Both the position numbers and the translations under genes were made by a program. DNA of 25,747 nucleotides. Origin: Mycoplasma sp. CAG:956 (GTDB lineage Bacteria; Bacillota_I; Bacilli_A; RF39; UBA660). This document shows positions 16,203-24,827 of the stretch, piece by piece; the stretch's first letter is position 1; every line of letters starts with the position of its first letter. Where the stretch lies: positions 1 to 25,747 of the forward strand of contig HF993076.1 in NCBI GenBank assembly GCA_000433475.1, given 5' to 3'. The notes under the pieces are model-generated. The model had not been told where the DNA came from. It searched no databases and worked only from the letters and a program-made list of their open reading frames with translations.

Positions 16203-16207
16203 ATGAT

Positions 16208-16249
16208 AAAAAAGTACTTTAGCATGAGTGTTGACTTAAGTACTTTTTT
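16208..16249 (+). terminator. Strong intrinsic terminator after the HAD pseudogene
   Basis: AAAAAAGTACTT (16208-16219) and AAGTACTTTTTT (16238-16249) are perfect 12-bp complements around an 18-nt loop. With A and T runs on both sides it may also act on the opposite strand. Confidence 0.75.
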
Positions 16250-16253
16250 CGTA

Positions 16254-16286
16254 TAAAAAAACTTACAAGCATTAAACTTGTAAGTT
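16254..16286 (-). terminator. Intrinsic terminator of the tRNA-Gly gene
   Basis: On the minus strand AACTTACAAG pairs perfectly with CTTGTAAGTT around a 7-nt loop and is followed by a run of seven or more T. It lies 12 nt beyond the encoded CCA of the tRNA. Confidence 0.75.
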
Positions 16287-16297
16287 AAATTACCTAT

Positions 16298-16371
16298 TGG
16301 AGCAGATGATGAGAATCGAACTCACGTTATCAGCTTGGAAGGCTGAAGCTCTACCATTAAACTACATCTGC
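16298..16371 (-). tRNA. tRNA-Gly(TCC)
   Basis: The 74-nt minus-strand sequence folds as a cloverleaf. The acceptor arms are GCAGATG and CATCTGC, then T and an encoded CCA. The D arm contains GTTTAATGGTAGAGC. The anticodon stem TCAGC/GCTGA holds the loop CTTCCAA with anticodon TCC (plus-strand GGA at 16337-16339). The T arm is GTGAG-TTCGATT-CTCAT. It reads GGA and, with wobble, other glycine codons. Confidence 0.97.
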
Positions 16372-16387
16372 ATCAGTAAGTAATTTA

Positions 16388-16416
16388 ATTTTATCATAAA
16401 ACTCCGTTGCTGCCAA
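16388..16416 (-). promoter_or_regulatory. Promoter of the tRNA-Gly gene
   Basis: On the minus strand TTGGCA (16411-16416) and TAAAAT (16388-16393) are 17 nt apart, and TGA directly before the -10 makes it an extended -10. It lies about 17 nt before the tRNA and just after the stop of the large minus-strand gene. Confidence 0.75.
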
Positions 16417-16424
16417 GTCTTTTT

Positions 16425-19412
16425 TTAATTTTTTTGTCCAAATAAAGCAATTATTTTATTCCAATTATTAATATCTTCTAAAGTTATATTATTTTTAAAT
16501 AATACACTATAATTATAAGTTAAATCAATAAAATAATTATCAATTAAATAGGGGATAATTTCAATTAAGCGGTTTTTAACTTCTTCACTTAATTTTATTT
16601 CTTTTTCTAAAGAGATTTTACTAAATAACATTTTAAACTTATCTAAGTACATCTTATGTTTAATTAAGATTATGTCACTATCACTAGAATTAATTGGCAT
16701 TATATAATCATTTAAGCCTTTAATATATTCATCTTTATAGACTTGTTTTATAATATCAGTACTTATATATTTACTGGCTAAGCCTTTAAAATAATTTATA
16801 ATATTAATGGTTTCTATATAAATTTTACTATAATTTTTTAATTCTAAATCATTAGTTAAGTTTATAATACTAATATAGTCTAATTTTAATTCAATCTTAT
16901 TAACATTTACTTTACCATTAAAGTTAGTAATAGTTTGTTTATATTTATTAAGACTTACTAAAGTTTCTTTATCTATTATAATATTAGGAGTAAGTCCATA
17001 GGCTAAATAATTAAGTAAAATAATTTTATCAGCATTATTAAATTTCTTTAAAATGCCTTTTAATTTATTATTAATCTTAGTAAGTTTTATTTTTTCAGAT
17101 CTTTCATACTTAATAATTTCATAGTAGGCTGGCCTATTATAGCCTAAGTTACTAATAATATTACTAATAGATAAACCTTTTAAGAAAGGTTTAATTATCT
17201 TATCTAAAGTAATATCTAATTTATAATTATAACGACTTAAATAGTCATTTAAAGTATTTATAAGATTGGTATTATCTTTAATAAACCAAGTAGAGTAAGA
17301 CTTATTATCGCTTAAGAAAGAACTAAAAGCTTCTAACTTTTTTAATTTAATAAACTCTTTAGTATATTTTTCTTGATAAGCATAATATAAGTTGTCTTTT
17401 AAGCGATAATTCTGATACTTAATTTTTAAGAATCTTTTAGCATATATTCTTATTTGATATTCTTCTAAATAATTATTGTAGTTAATTAAGAAAGTTTTAA
17501 TTGTTTGATAAGCATTTTCTTTACTAATTTTACTGTATTCTAAATAATTTTTTAATACTTCTTTAGTATTGGTAATATTAGAATATTTATAAGTATTCAT
17601 TTTATTAATTAGAGTAATTAGTTTAGGGTTTTTAAAGTCTTTATTAGTAATAATACTTAAGATTTCTTCAATATTTATTTGGTCATTAAAGTTTTTAAAG
17701 AAGTAAGATACATAAGAAGTACCAATTTTATTTACTTCTTCTAAACTGTTATATTGGTTACCATTTTCATATAATTCTTTAGTTTTAGTAAGTCCAAATA
17801 AGTGGTAAGAAGCAATAATACTTTTAAAGCTTTCTAAGTCACTAGTATTACATTCTAGGGTTGTATTACCTCTTATTAAGATTAAATCATATAAGTATTT
17901 GATATCTTCTTTTTCTTCACTACTTAAAGAAATATTAATGCCTAAAATAGTCTTTAAAGTATAATCATTAAATAATAAATCATAACGAATAGCATCATTA
18001 CTAATTAGTTTATTTAAGTAATACTTTATTTCATCTAATCTTAGAACTTTAAGTAATTTAGGACTATCGGTATAAATATTTAGTTTACTATTAATTAAGA
18101 TATTTACTATATTATATGTTTTAAACTTAGTATAAATATAAGGATAACTTAAGTATTTAGAAGTTTCTATAGGACTAATAAGATTAAACATATTATTTAA
18201 CATCTTATTATCAGTTATATTAACTAAGGCAGGAGAATCTAAGTAACCGGTTATAAAAATTTTATCATAGACTCTTAAAGAAACATTAATATTCTTCATT
18301 TTCCCAAGAATAGTAATATTTTGGAGCATATTAAAGACATTAGGAAAAGTCATTTTATTAATAATAGCCTCTAAATAATTGTCAGGTAGGTTATTAACGA
18401 AGTTTTGATTACGAAGCAAGCTAACACGTTCTTCTTCACTAAATTTATTATTAACTAAGTATACTAAAGTATCATTATGTAGTTTTAAAAGATAAGTATA
18501 ATTACTTTTAAAAAGATTTAATAGTTTATCATCAGGACTATATAAATAAATAGAGTTATTAGGACATTTTTCTAAGTAATCACGAGTTAGATATTTAGTA
18601 TTATTATTATTTAACATATTAAGTTCTTTAATGGTGTTATTTAAATTACGGGAGAAGTTATGCGTAAGTAGGGATGCTAAGTAATCTTTATCAATTAATT
18701 TAATTGTTAGCTCTGGATTTAATTTAGCAAGGATAGTTGGAGTAATATTTAAAGATTTCATTAAAGTATCTTTATCTAAGTTATAAAGAGTGATACTATA
18801 ATTTTTAGCATATCTTATTAGACCCGTATTTATAAGTTTGTTTAAGTCACTACCTAAGTAGTAATATTTATTAATATAGTTAGTAATAACACTATCACAT
18901 AACTTAGAAAATAAGTCTTTCTTAGTTATTAAATCTTTGGGTAGGTCATTTAAGATAAGAGAGTTCTCAGGTATTTTTTTGATAATGGGATTTACTAGCT
19001 TTTCTAACATATCTTTTTTATTATTGATAGTATAGTTAATTCTTTTAATATCAAGTTTAGATAAGAAGTTTTTACTATCAAGATAGTTTAATTTAGTTGG
19101 GGTATTAAGTTTATTCCAAAGACCTAGAGTTTGATAATAAGGGATATCAAGATTTAGAAGGGTAAGTTTTTCTGAGGTTGTAAGCTCTAGTTTATTAATA
19201 ATTATTGATAAGTAGCGGTCGAAGGCATAGGCATTGTTATTGCTACGATATTGCTCTAATCTTTTTAAAAAGTTTATTTTATCGGTATTTTGATTAAGGA
19301 AGGTAATAATACTGTTTAATTTACTTTTTAACTCGGTACTTAAATTATCATCGGTATAAAGAGAATAATTTAAAATCTCTTCTAAAAGTCTTCTAGTGTT
19401 TTCCATATCCAT
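16425..19412 (-). CDS. Very large hypothetical protein (about 995 residues)
   Basis: I recognise no family. The protein is almost entirely polar-helical, very rich in Leu, Asn, Ile, Lys and Tyr, with no clear signal peptide or membrane span, so it is probably cytoplasmic. Short units with Leu/Ile, Asn and a turn recur (for example LMKSLNITPTILAKLNPELTIKLID, here split: LMKSLNITPT and ILAKLNPEL), suggesting a helical-repeat or solenoid fold. The C-terminal 300 residues look denser in charged helices. The frame opens at an ATG at 19421, but AAGGA directly abuts that codon; the ATG at 19412, 9-10 nt downstream of AAGGA, is preferred. An extended -10 lies upstream. Unbroken over almost 3 kb in a region with several dead genes, it must be under selection. 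No terminator is visible before the tRNA, so transcripts may run into it. Confidence 0.8.
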   Translation of the reverse strand: MDMENTRRLLEEILNYSLYTDDNLSTELKSKLNSIITFLNQNTDKINFLKRLEQYRSNNNAYAFDRYLSIIINKLELTTSEKLTLLNLDIPYYQTLGLWNKLNTPTKLNYLDSKNFLSKLDIKRINYTINNKKDMLEKLVNPIIKKIPENSLILNDLPKDLITKKDLFSKLCDSVITNYINKYYYLGSDLNKLINTGLIRYAKNYSITLYNLDKDTLMKSLNITPTILAKLNPELTIKLIDKDYLASLLTHNFSRNLNNTIKELNMLNNNNTKYLTRDYLEKCPNNSIYLYSPDDKLLNLFKSNYTYLLKLHNDTLVYLVNNKFSEEERVSLLRNQNFVNNLPDNYLEAIINKMTFPNVFNMLQNITILGKMKNINVSLRVYDKIFITGYLDSPALVNITDNKMLNNMFNLISPIETSKYLSYPYIYTKFKTYNIVNILINSKLNIYTDSPKLLKVLRLDEIKYYLNKLISNDAIRYDLLFNDYTLKTILGINISLSSEEKEDIKYLYDLILIRGNTTLECNTSDLESFKSIIASYHLFGLTKTKELYENGNQYNSLEEVNKIGTSYVSYFFKNFNDQINIEEILSIITNKDFKNPKLITLINKMNTYKYSNITNTKEVLKNYLEYSKISKENAYQTIKTFLINYNNYLEEYQIRIYAKRFLKIKYQNYRLKDNLYYAYQEKYTKEFIKLKKLEAFSSFLSDNKSYSTWFIKDNTNLINTLNDYLSRYNYKLDITLDKIIKPFLKGLSISNIISNLGYNRPAYYEIIKYERSEKIKLTKINNKLKGILKKFNNADKIILLNYLAYGLTPNIIIDKETLVSLNKYKQTITNFNGKVNVNKIELKLDYISIINLTNDLELKNYSKIYIETINIINYFKGLASKYISTDIIKQVYKDEYIKGLNDYIMPINSSDSDIILIKHKMYLDKFKMLFSKISLEKEIKLSEEVKNRLIEIIPYLIDNYFIDLTYNYSVLFKNNITLEDINNWNKIIALFGQKN

Positions 19413-19442
19413 AATTATCATATCCTTATATTATATATACCC

Positions 19443-19451
19443 ATTATAGCA
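19443..19451 (-). promoter_or_regulatory. Extended -10 promoter for the large hypothetical gene
   Basis: On the minus strand TGCTATAAT is a perfect extended -10, about 30 nt before the preferred ATG at 19412. A second TATAAT lies at 19430-19435. The -35 area is a T run that overlaps the sortase terminator. Confidence 0.55.
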
Positions 19452-19464
19452 AGAAAAAAACGAG

Positions 19465-19499
19465 AAAAAAAGTCTCATATTGTGTGAATAGGGACTTTT
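19465..19499 (-). terminator. Intrinsic terminator of the sortase gene
   Basis: On the minus strand AAAAGTC (19493-19499) pairs with GACTTTT (19468-19474) around an 18-nt loop and runs into seven T. It separates the sortase from the large gene downstream. Confidence 0.6.
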
Positions 19500-19560
19500 A
19501 AGCAAATTTTTAAGCTTTTTAAGACTTAATTTTATGATTTTTAGATGCTTTCTAAAAAAT

Positions 19561-21246
19561 CTAGTTCTTTTTTAGTAGGTCATTTCGTAAAACGGCATGG
19601 ACAACAAAGCGATCTTGGGTATTAGCACAGGTTGATAAAGTTAAAATTTTATCGTCAGCATTGATTTGGACATCACTTTTAAAAATGGAACGGCTACGAA
19701 TTAAATTAATGAAATTAAAGAATTCTTCTTGATTGCTAAAGTTAGTTTCTAAATAATCATCTGTAACAGGGATAGTGTAGGCTGCAAATACTTCCCATTT
19801 CATTTCAGCATTAACATCATTATAGGTAATTAAGTTATTTTTAGCATTTTGATACCAGGCTTTTTTACCAACGCTACTTAGAGTACCAAACATTGTCTTA
19901 CTATAATAACGATTATGAGCAAAAATAATAGTATTTTGGTCCATAACAGTACTAGAATTGGCATAGTTCATGAAGACCCAACCACTGTAATCACGAGCTT
20001 TGTTAAAGTTATGCTTTAAGTAATAATCATTATCACTTGCTTGAACGATTGGATAATCAATCGTTGTTTCGGGAACATTTAACCAACCAACAGTATCACT
20101 ATTTAAATCTTTTAAAGCCATAATAACAGGATTTTTTTCTTCAACAACAGGAGTAGGGGGTTCGTTATTATCAGGAACATCAGGAGTATCGTTGGTATCT
20201 GGATTATCTGGTATTTCATTATTATCGGGATTAGTAATTTCACTAGAATTATTATCATCAGGATTTGGTATATCTTGGTTATTATCTTCGTTTTCTTTAA
20301 TTTTGTTATCTAAATACTCAGTAATATTATCTTTAATAGCATTAACATTTTCTAAAGATTTTTTATTATTATAGAAAACAAAAGCAAAGGCCATAAAACT
20401 TAAAAGAATGATAATAAGACAACAAGATTTAATGGTTGTAGCAATTAGTTGCTTAATATAGTTAGATTCAATATATTCACTAGAATAAGCTAAAATAATA
20501 TTAATATGATGTTTTTTATTTTCTTTTTTTATAACTTTAATACGTTCAATAATATCTTTATCTGTAATATTATCATGAATAGCAATAGTTATATTTTTAA
20601 TTCTTAAATCATTAAGTAAGTCAATTAAAGCAAGTAAGTCCGTAGTTAAAAAACGATATAATTCAATTGTCTTTAAATATTTATTAATCTTAAAGAAAGT
20701 TTTTAAGTCATTATAATCATTAGTAACAATAGGACACATTAGTTTAATAGTCTTAGCATAGAAAATAGCTGAATAGTTATTTAAATCATTGTTAGCCATA
20801 AATTGAGAAGAAAATAAGACTTCTTGTTTAGAAATAACTTTAATATTTTGTCTATCAAAAAGCTCAATTAAGTAAGTAGGAATAGATAAACATTCAACTT
20901 CTTTTAAAGAATTAATTTTACTAATATTCTCATAAGCTTCATAAGTAAAGTTTTCATTAGTATTCATTAAGACTTTATTAATAGGAGTATTTTTAAAACA
21001 AGGAGCAACGGTACTGATAACTTTCATGTCGTTGGCTACTATTAAGTTAGTATTTTTTTCTAAACAAATTTCTTTTAAAAAACTACTAACTAATTTTTGA
21101 TTTTTAGCGATATAATCAAGAGAAAATAAGAGTTTCTCATTACTAATGATGTTAGTGTTTAAAAGAGTATTATCTAAGTTTTTTTCTTTAACTATTAAAT
21201 ATATTTTTAAAGTTTGGTTTTTAAATTCAATTTCAATTTTTTGCAT
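19561..21246 (-). CDS. Class B-like sortase with long N-terminal domain
   Basis: Residues about 372-556 form a sortase B-type transpeptidase domain: SDTVGWLNVPETTIDYPIVQ start, YYLKHNF, catalytic His444 in IIFAHNRYY, Cys540 in TLSTCANT and Arg546 in DRFVVHAVL. The fold attaches sorting-signal proteins to the cell wall. Most SrtB enzymes are about 250 residues with a short anchor; here a membrane span at about 266-292 is preceded by some 265 residues of likely cytoplasmic sequence and followed by an Asn/Asp/Pro-rich linker (about 315-370). The N-terminal domain has alternating strands and helices (LKTIELYRFLTTDLLALIDL, ITIAIHDNITDKDIIERI) and resembles nothing I can name. The ATG has GAGG 5 nt upstream. 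It is divergent from an NPKTG-bearing protein, its likely substrate. Confidence 0.88.
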   Translation of the reverse strand: MQKIEIEFKNQTLKIYLIVKEKNLDNTLLNTNIISNEKLLFSLDYIAKNQKLVSSFLKEICLEKNTNLIVANDMKVISTVAPCFKNTPINKVLMNTNENFTYEAYENISKINSLKEVECLSIPTYLIELFDRQNIKVISKQEVLFSSQFMANNDLNNYSAIFYAKTIKLMCPIVTNDYNDLKTFFKINKYLKTIELYRFLTTDLLALIDLLNDLRIKNITIAIHDNITDKDIIERIKVIKKENKKHHINIILAYSSEYIESNYIKQLIATTIKSCCLIIILLSFMAFAFVFYNNKKSLENVNAIKDNITEYLDNKIKENEDNNQDIPNPDDNNSSEITNPDNNEIPDNPDTNDTPDVPDNNEPPTPVVEEKNPVIMALKDLNSDTVGWLNVPETTIDYPIVQASDNDYYLKHNFNKARDYSGWVFMNYANSSTVMDQNTIIFAHNRYYSKTMFGTLSSVGKKAWYQNAKNNLITYNDVNAEMKWEVFAAYTIPVTDDYLETNFSNQEEFFNFINLIRSRSIFKSDVQINADDKILTLSTCANTQDRFVVHAVLRNDLLKKN

Positions 21247-21266
21247 GGTAACCTCGTAATTTCTAA

Positions 21267-21296
21267 ATTATAATATAATGATAACATAGTTTACAA
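21267..21296 (-). promoter_or_regulatory. Promoter of the sortase gene
   Basis: On the minus strand TTGTAA (21291-21296) and TATAAT (21267-21272) are 18 nt apart, about 20 nt before the ATG. It shares the 149-nt divergent gap with the promoter of the NPKTG protein. Confidence 0.6.
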
Positions 21297-21324
21297 TTAT
21301 TTAAAAATATTTTTCTTAAAGTAA

Positions 21325-21353
21325 TTTACTTTTTCTTAGAAATTTGATATCAT
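21325..21353 (+). promoter_or_regulatory. Promoter of the NPKTG surface protein gene
   Basis: TTTACT (21325-21330) and TATCAT (21348-21353) are 17 nt apart, with TGA before the -10 giving an extended element. It lies about 43 nt before the ATG, which has GAGAGGT at 21384-21390. Confidence 0.55.
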
Positions 21354-21395
21354 AAAAATGAAAAATAAGGGAAAGATAAATGTGAGAGGTAATTT

Positions 21396-22178
21396 ATGAA
21401 AAAGATTAATAAGTTAATTGCTACTCTTTTAATCGGAGTAGTGGGGGTTATGAATATTGGTACTGTTTATGCTGATGAGCCAGCTTCTGGTACACCTAGT
21501 ACTCCAAGTGCTGGTAGTAATTCTGGTAAACCTAGCACTCCAAGTGCTGGTAGTAATTCTGGTGCTAGCAGTGTACAAGAAATAGATGGAGCTGGTAAAG
21601 TTACTGTAAATTGTGATAAAACTGATTTAGCAGTTGGAGCATCAACTACTTGTACTGTTTTTATAAATCCAAGTAATGATGTACTTGTTGCTCTTGATAA
21701 AGCAAAGGCTGTTATTACTATGAGTCAATCGAAGTATATTACTATTAATGATCTTAAAGCTAATACGACAGAAGGATTTACTTTAACTAGTGATGGTGAT
21801 ATTAATGATAGAACTAAAAAAAGTCATGAGATAACATTAGATCATACTGGTACTTTAACTAAAAATAAAAAAACACAAATTATGTCATTCAGATTAAAGG
21901 TTGAAGAAGCTGCTAAAGATTTACCACAAGGTCAATGTGGCGAAATTTGTGTTGATGGTGCTGTATTTTCAACTGATTTAATTAAAGCAACTTTAACTGT
22001 TGGGGATAATGGTAAAGCTTGTCCAAATGTAACAATAACAGAAGCAAAATGTACTGGAGATAATTGTAATCCTAAAACAGGTGCATTTATGAATTATGCT
22101 ATGGTAGCTGGTGCTGCTGGTATTGCTTTAATTGTAATTGCAGTTGTAACAAGAAAGAAAAAATTCTATACTGTATAG
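21396..22178 (+). CDS. Secreted protein with NPKTG sorting signal, likely sortase substrate
   Basis: A 260-residue cell-surface protein. A signal peptide covers 1-26, with cleavage likely after VYA. Residues 33-58 hold two copies of a 12-residue Pro/Ser/Gly unit, a flexible linker. Residues 66-205 look like an all-beta, Ig- or cohesin-like domain (GKVTVNCDKTDLAVG, ITMSQSKYITINDL, QIMSFRLKVEEAA). Cysteines are at 73, 86, 181, 185, 209, 219 and 224. The C-terminus is a classic sorting signal: NPKTG (225-229), a hydrophobic span (about 232-251) and the positive tail RKKKFYTV. NPKTG departs from the SrtB consensus NPQTN and from LPxTG but fits the divergent neighbouring class B-type sortase. Monocistronic, with a strong terminator. 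Confidence 0.85.
   Translation: MKKINKLIATLLIGVVGVMNIGTVYADEPASGTPSTPSAGSNSGKPSTPSAGSNSGASSVQEIDGAGKVTVNCDKTDLAVGASTTCTVFINPSNDVLVALDKAKAVITMSQSKYITINDLKANTTEGFTLTSDGDINDRTKKSHEITLDHTGTLTKNKKTQIMSFRLKVEEAAKDLPQGQCGEICVDGAVFSTDLIKATLTVGDNGKACPNVTITEAKCTGDNCNPKTGAFMNYAMVAGAAGIALIVIAVVTRKKKFYTV
21495..21566 (+). repeat. Tandem 36-bp repeat coding a Pro/Ser/Gly linker
   Basis: Two adjacent 36-bp units (21495-21530 and 21531-21566) differ at one silent T/C site in the second codon and in the last codon (Lys versus Ala). They code PSTPSAGSNSG plus one residue. Near-identity at DNA level suggests recent duplication or slippage. Confidence 0.85.
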
Positions 22179-22193
22179 TTTAAAATTTTAATT

Positions 22194-22216
22194 AGAGACT
22201 GCGGTCTCTTTTTTTT
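22194..22216 (+). terminator. Intrinsic terminator after the NPKTG gene
   Basis: AGAGAC pairs with GTCTCT around a TGCG tetraloop, and eight T follow. The next 150 nt up to the ABC gene hold only AT-rich sequence with a TATAAT at 22320-22325. Confidence 0.85.
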
Positions 22217-22375
22217 AATCAAAAAATGTTTATTAAAAGTAAATGATTGCTACAAAATTTAATTTTTTTAAGAAAAACAATAAATTTTTGAAGGAAAATA
22301 AGAGGTAGACGGTAATATATATAATTAGAAGGACAAATATATTTAAATTTATTGTATGATTATTATGGAGGATTT

Positions 22376-24640
22376 ATGTTAAGTGTAAAGAATATATATA
22401 AAAGTTATGGAACAAAAGATAATAAGTATCCTGTTTTAAAAGATATTAATTTGAATTTTAGGAAAAATGAATTTGTAGCTATTTTAGGACCGTCTGGTTC
22501 GGGTAAAACTACTCTTTTAAATATTTTAGGTGGACTTGATCGTTATGATAGTGGAGATTTAATTATTAATGGTAAGTCAACAAAACAATTTAAGGAAAGA
22601 GATTGGGATAGCTATCGTAATAAATCGATTGGTTTTGTATTTCAAAGTTATAATTTAATTAGTCATATTTCAATTTTAAATAATGTTGAAATGGGTCTTA
22701 CTTTAGGAAATGTTAGTAAGAGCGAGGCTAAAAAAAGAGCAATTGCTGCTTTAGAAAAAGTAGGATTAAAAGAACATATTCATAAGAGACCAAACCAATT
22801 GAGCGGTGGACAAATGCAAAGGGTAGCAATAGCTAGAGCCTTAGTTAATAATCCAGATATTATTTTAGCTGATGAACCTACGGGAGCCCTAGATTCGAAG
22901 ACTAGTATGCAAATTATGGATTTGATTAAGGAAATAGCCAATGATAAGTTGGTTATTATGGTAACTCATAATGCTGCTTTGGCAGATATTTATGCTAGTC
23001 GTATTATAAAGCTTAGTGATGGTAAGATTGTTAGTGATTCTAATCCTTATGAAGCTAAAGGGGAAGATAAAGAATATAATTTAAAAAGAACAAAAATGAG
23101 TTTTATTACGGCTTTAGGTCTTTCTTTAAATAATATTAAAACGAAGAAAGGACGTACATTACTTACTAGTTTTGCTGCCTCAATTGGGATTATTGGCATA
23201 TCTTTAGTTTTAGCACTTTCTAATGGCTTTCAAAAACAGATTGATAATTTTGAAAAAGATACTTTGTCTAATATGCCCATTTTAATTTTAAAAGATGGAA
23301 TTAATATGTCGGATGTCATAAGTGCTACTGTTGATAATGATTTAGAAGAATATCCTGATGATAAAATTATTAGAAAAGAAAAAGATGTAGAAACCGTTAG
23401 CCATTCTAATAAGCTAGATGATGAATATTTAAATTATTTAAATAATATTGATAGTTCTTATCTTAGTGGGATGTCTTATTCTAGATATACTAGAATGAAT
23501 ATGTTAGTTAAAAATGGAAATACGGTAGAATTATTTGATTATAATTTAAGTCCATTACCAGAAACCAAAGATGGTAAGGTTGATTCGTTAATGATTGACA
23601 ATTACGATTTATTAGCGGGTAAAATGGCAGAGGATAGTAATGATATAATGTTAATAGTTGATTCTTATAATAAAATATCATCTAATTTATATGATTTACT
23701 AGGTTTAACAGATAATTCAAACTTTGATAGCCTAATTGGTAAAGAAATAAAACTAGTTAATAATAATGAATATTATACTGAATTTAATAATATTTTTATT
23801 AGTAATACTGATTATGATACTATGTATGATAATGATCAAAATTTCACTTTAAAAATAGCAGGTATTTTAAGAGGAAAGAAAGATAATCAATTTAGTCAAA
23901 TGGCTGGTTCTGGTCTTTCTTATAAGGGTGATTTAATAAAAAATTATATTGCTAAAAATAAAGAATCAAAAGTAGTTAAAGTTCAAGAAAATGTTGATTA
24001 TAATGTTTTAAGTGGGCAAAAATTTGATGAGTCTGTTAATAAGGAATTAATTCTAAGTTTACTTGGAGCTAATGATATTCCATATAGTATTTATATTTAT
24101 CCAAAAGATTTTGATAGTAAAGACAAAATTATTGAATATTTAGATAAATATAATGAAGGTAAATCTGATGATGATAAGATTATCTATACTGATTATGCCA
24201 GCACGGTAACTGATCTTTCTAGCGGCATTATGAATGGAATTACTCTAGTACTAATAGGATTTTCTTCTGTATCTTTAATAGTTTCTTCGATTATGATTAG
24301 CATAATTACTTATATTAGTGTTTTAGAAAGAACCAAAGAAATTGGTATTTTAAGAAGTTTAGGAGCACGTAAAAAAGATATTTCAAGAGTATTTAATGCT
24401 GAAACTTGTATAATTGGATTTGTATCTGGCATCATGGGAGTTAGTATTGCATACCTTTTAACATTCCCAATTAACATTGTTATCAAAAATGCAACCAAGT
24501 TAAGTAATGTGGCTTTACTAAGCATTACTCATGTTGCTGTAATGATTACTATTAGTGTTGTAATTACAATGATAGGTGGTTTAATTCCAGCAAAGATGGC
24601 TAGTAAAAAAGATCCAGTTATTGCACTTAGAACAGAATAA
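22376..24640 (+). CDS. ABC exporter with fused ATPase and FtsX/MacB-like permease
   Basis: One chain of 754 residues joins an ABC ATPase of the MacB/LolD class to an FtsX-type permease. ATPase: Walker A GPSGSGKT at 38-45, Q-loop FVFQSYN, signature LSGGQ at 142-146, Walker B IILADE with Asp166 and Glu167, switch His198 in VTHN. The permease has a first span at about 250-280 (SFAASIGIIGISLVLAL), a large extracytoplasmic domain, and three C-terminal spans with the typical ERTKEIGILRSLGARKKDI cytoplasmic turn. MacB-type exporters work by mechanotransmission on peptides, lipoproteins or envelope substrates; the substrate here is unknown. The ATG at 22376 with TGGAGG upstream is preferred to the TTG at 22352. 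It is monocistronic, with a terminator. No two-component system is adjacent. Confidence 0.92.
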   Translation: MLSVKNIYKSYGTKDNKYPVLKDINLNFRKNEFVAILGPSGSGKTTLLNILGGLDRYDSGDLIINGKSTKQFKERDWDSYRNKSIGFVFQSYNLISHISILNNVEMGLTLGNVSKSEAKKRAIAALEKVGLKEHIHKRPNQLSGGQMQRVAIARALVNNPDIILADEPTGALDSKTSMQIMDLIKEIANDKLVIMVTHNAALADIYASRIIKLSDGKIVSDSNPYEAKGEDKEYNLKRTKMSFITALGLSLNNIKTKKGRTLLTSFAASIGIIGISLVLALSNGFQKQIDNFEKDTLSNMPILILKDGINMSDVISATVDNDLEEYPDDKIIRKEKDVETVSHSNKLDDEYLNYLNNIDSSYLSGMSYSRYTRMNMLVKNGNTVELFDYNLSPLPETKDGKVDSLMIDNYDLLAGKMAEDSNDIMLIVDSYNKISSNLYDLLGLTDNSNFDSLIGKEIKLVNNNEYYTEFNNIFISNTDYDTMYDNDQNFTLKIAGILRGKKDNQFSQMAGSGLSYKGDLIKNYIAKNKESKVVKVQENVDYNVLSGQKFDESVNKELILSLLGANDIPYSIYIYPKDFDSKDKIIEYLDKYNEGKSDDDKIIYTDYASTVTDLSSGIMNGITLVLIGFSSVSLIVSSIMISIITYISVLERTKEIGILRSLGARKKDISRVFNAETCIIGFVSGIMGVSIAYLLTFPINIVIKNATKLSNVALLSITHVAVMITISVVITMIGGLIPAKMASKKDPVIALRTE

Positions 24641-24659
24641 AATTAAATTAAAAATATTT

Positions 24660-24690
24660 AACCTCAATCTTAGATGGTTGGGGTTTTCTT
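24660..24690 (+). terminator. Intrinsic terminator after the ABC exporter
   Basis: AACCTCAA (24660-24667) pairs with TTGGGGTT (24678-24685, one G-T pair), and the tail is TTTTCTT. The 137 nt between here and the next ATG hold only AT-rich sequence. Confidence 0.75.
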
Positions 24691-24827
24691 ATGTCTAAAG
24701 TTATTATAAGTATATCTTATAATATATATAAAATAAATATATTTTACTTATGAATGTAATAGCCATAAAATGAAAGGAAAAGGAAGAAAAAGAGGTTTAA
24801 AATTTAAATAAAGTAAGGAGAAAATTT

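Noticed and set aside
16208..16286. Two adjacent hairpins as a possible attachment site beside the tRNA
   Set aside because: Both fit terminators with T runs on opposite strands; there is no integrase gene and no repeat of the tRNA 3' end in the window.
20192..20374. Plus-strand open frame inside the sortase gene
   Set aside because: It is the complement of the Asn/Asp/Pro-rich linker and membrane span; the Ser/Leu/Gly-rich product is a shadow of that composition.
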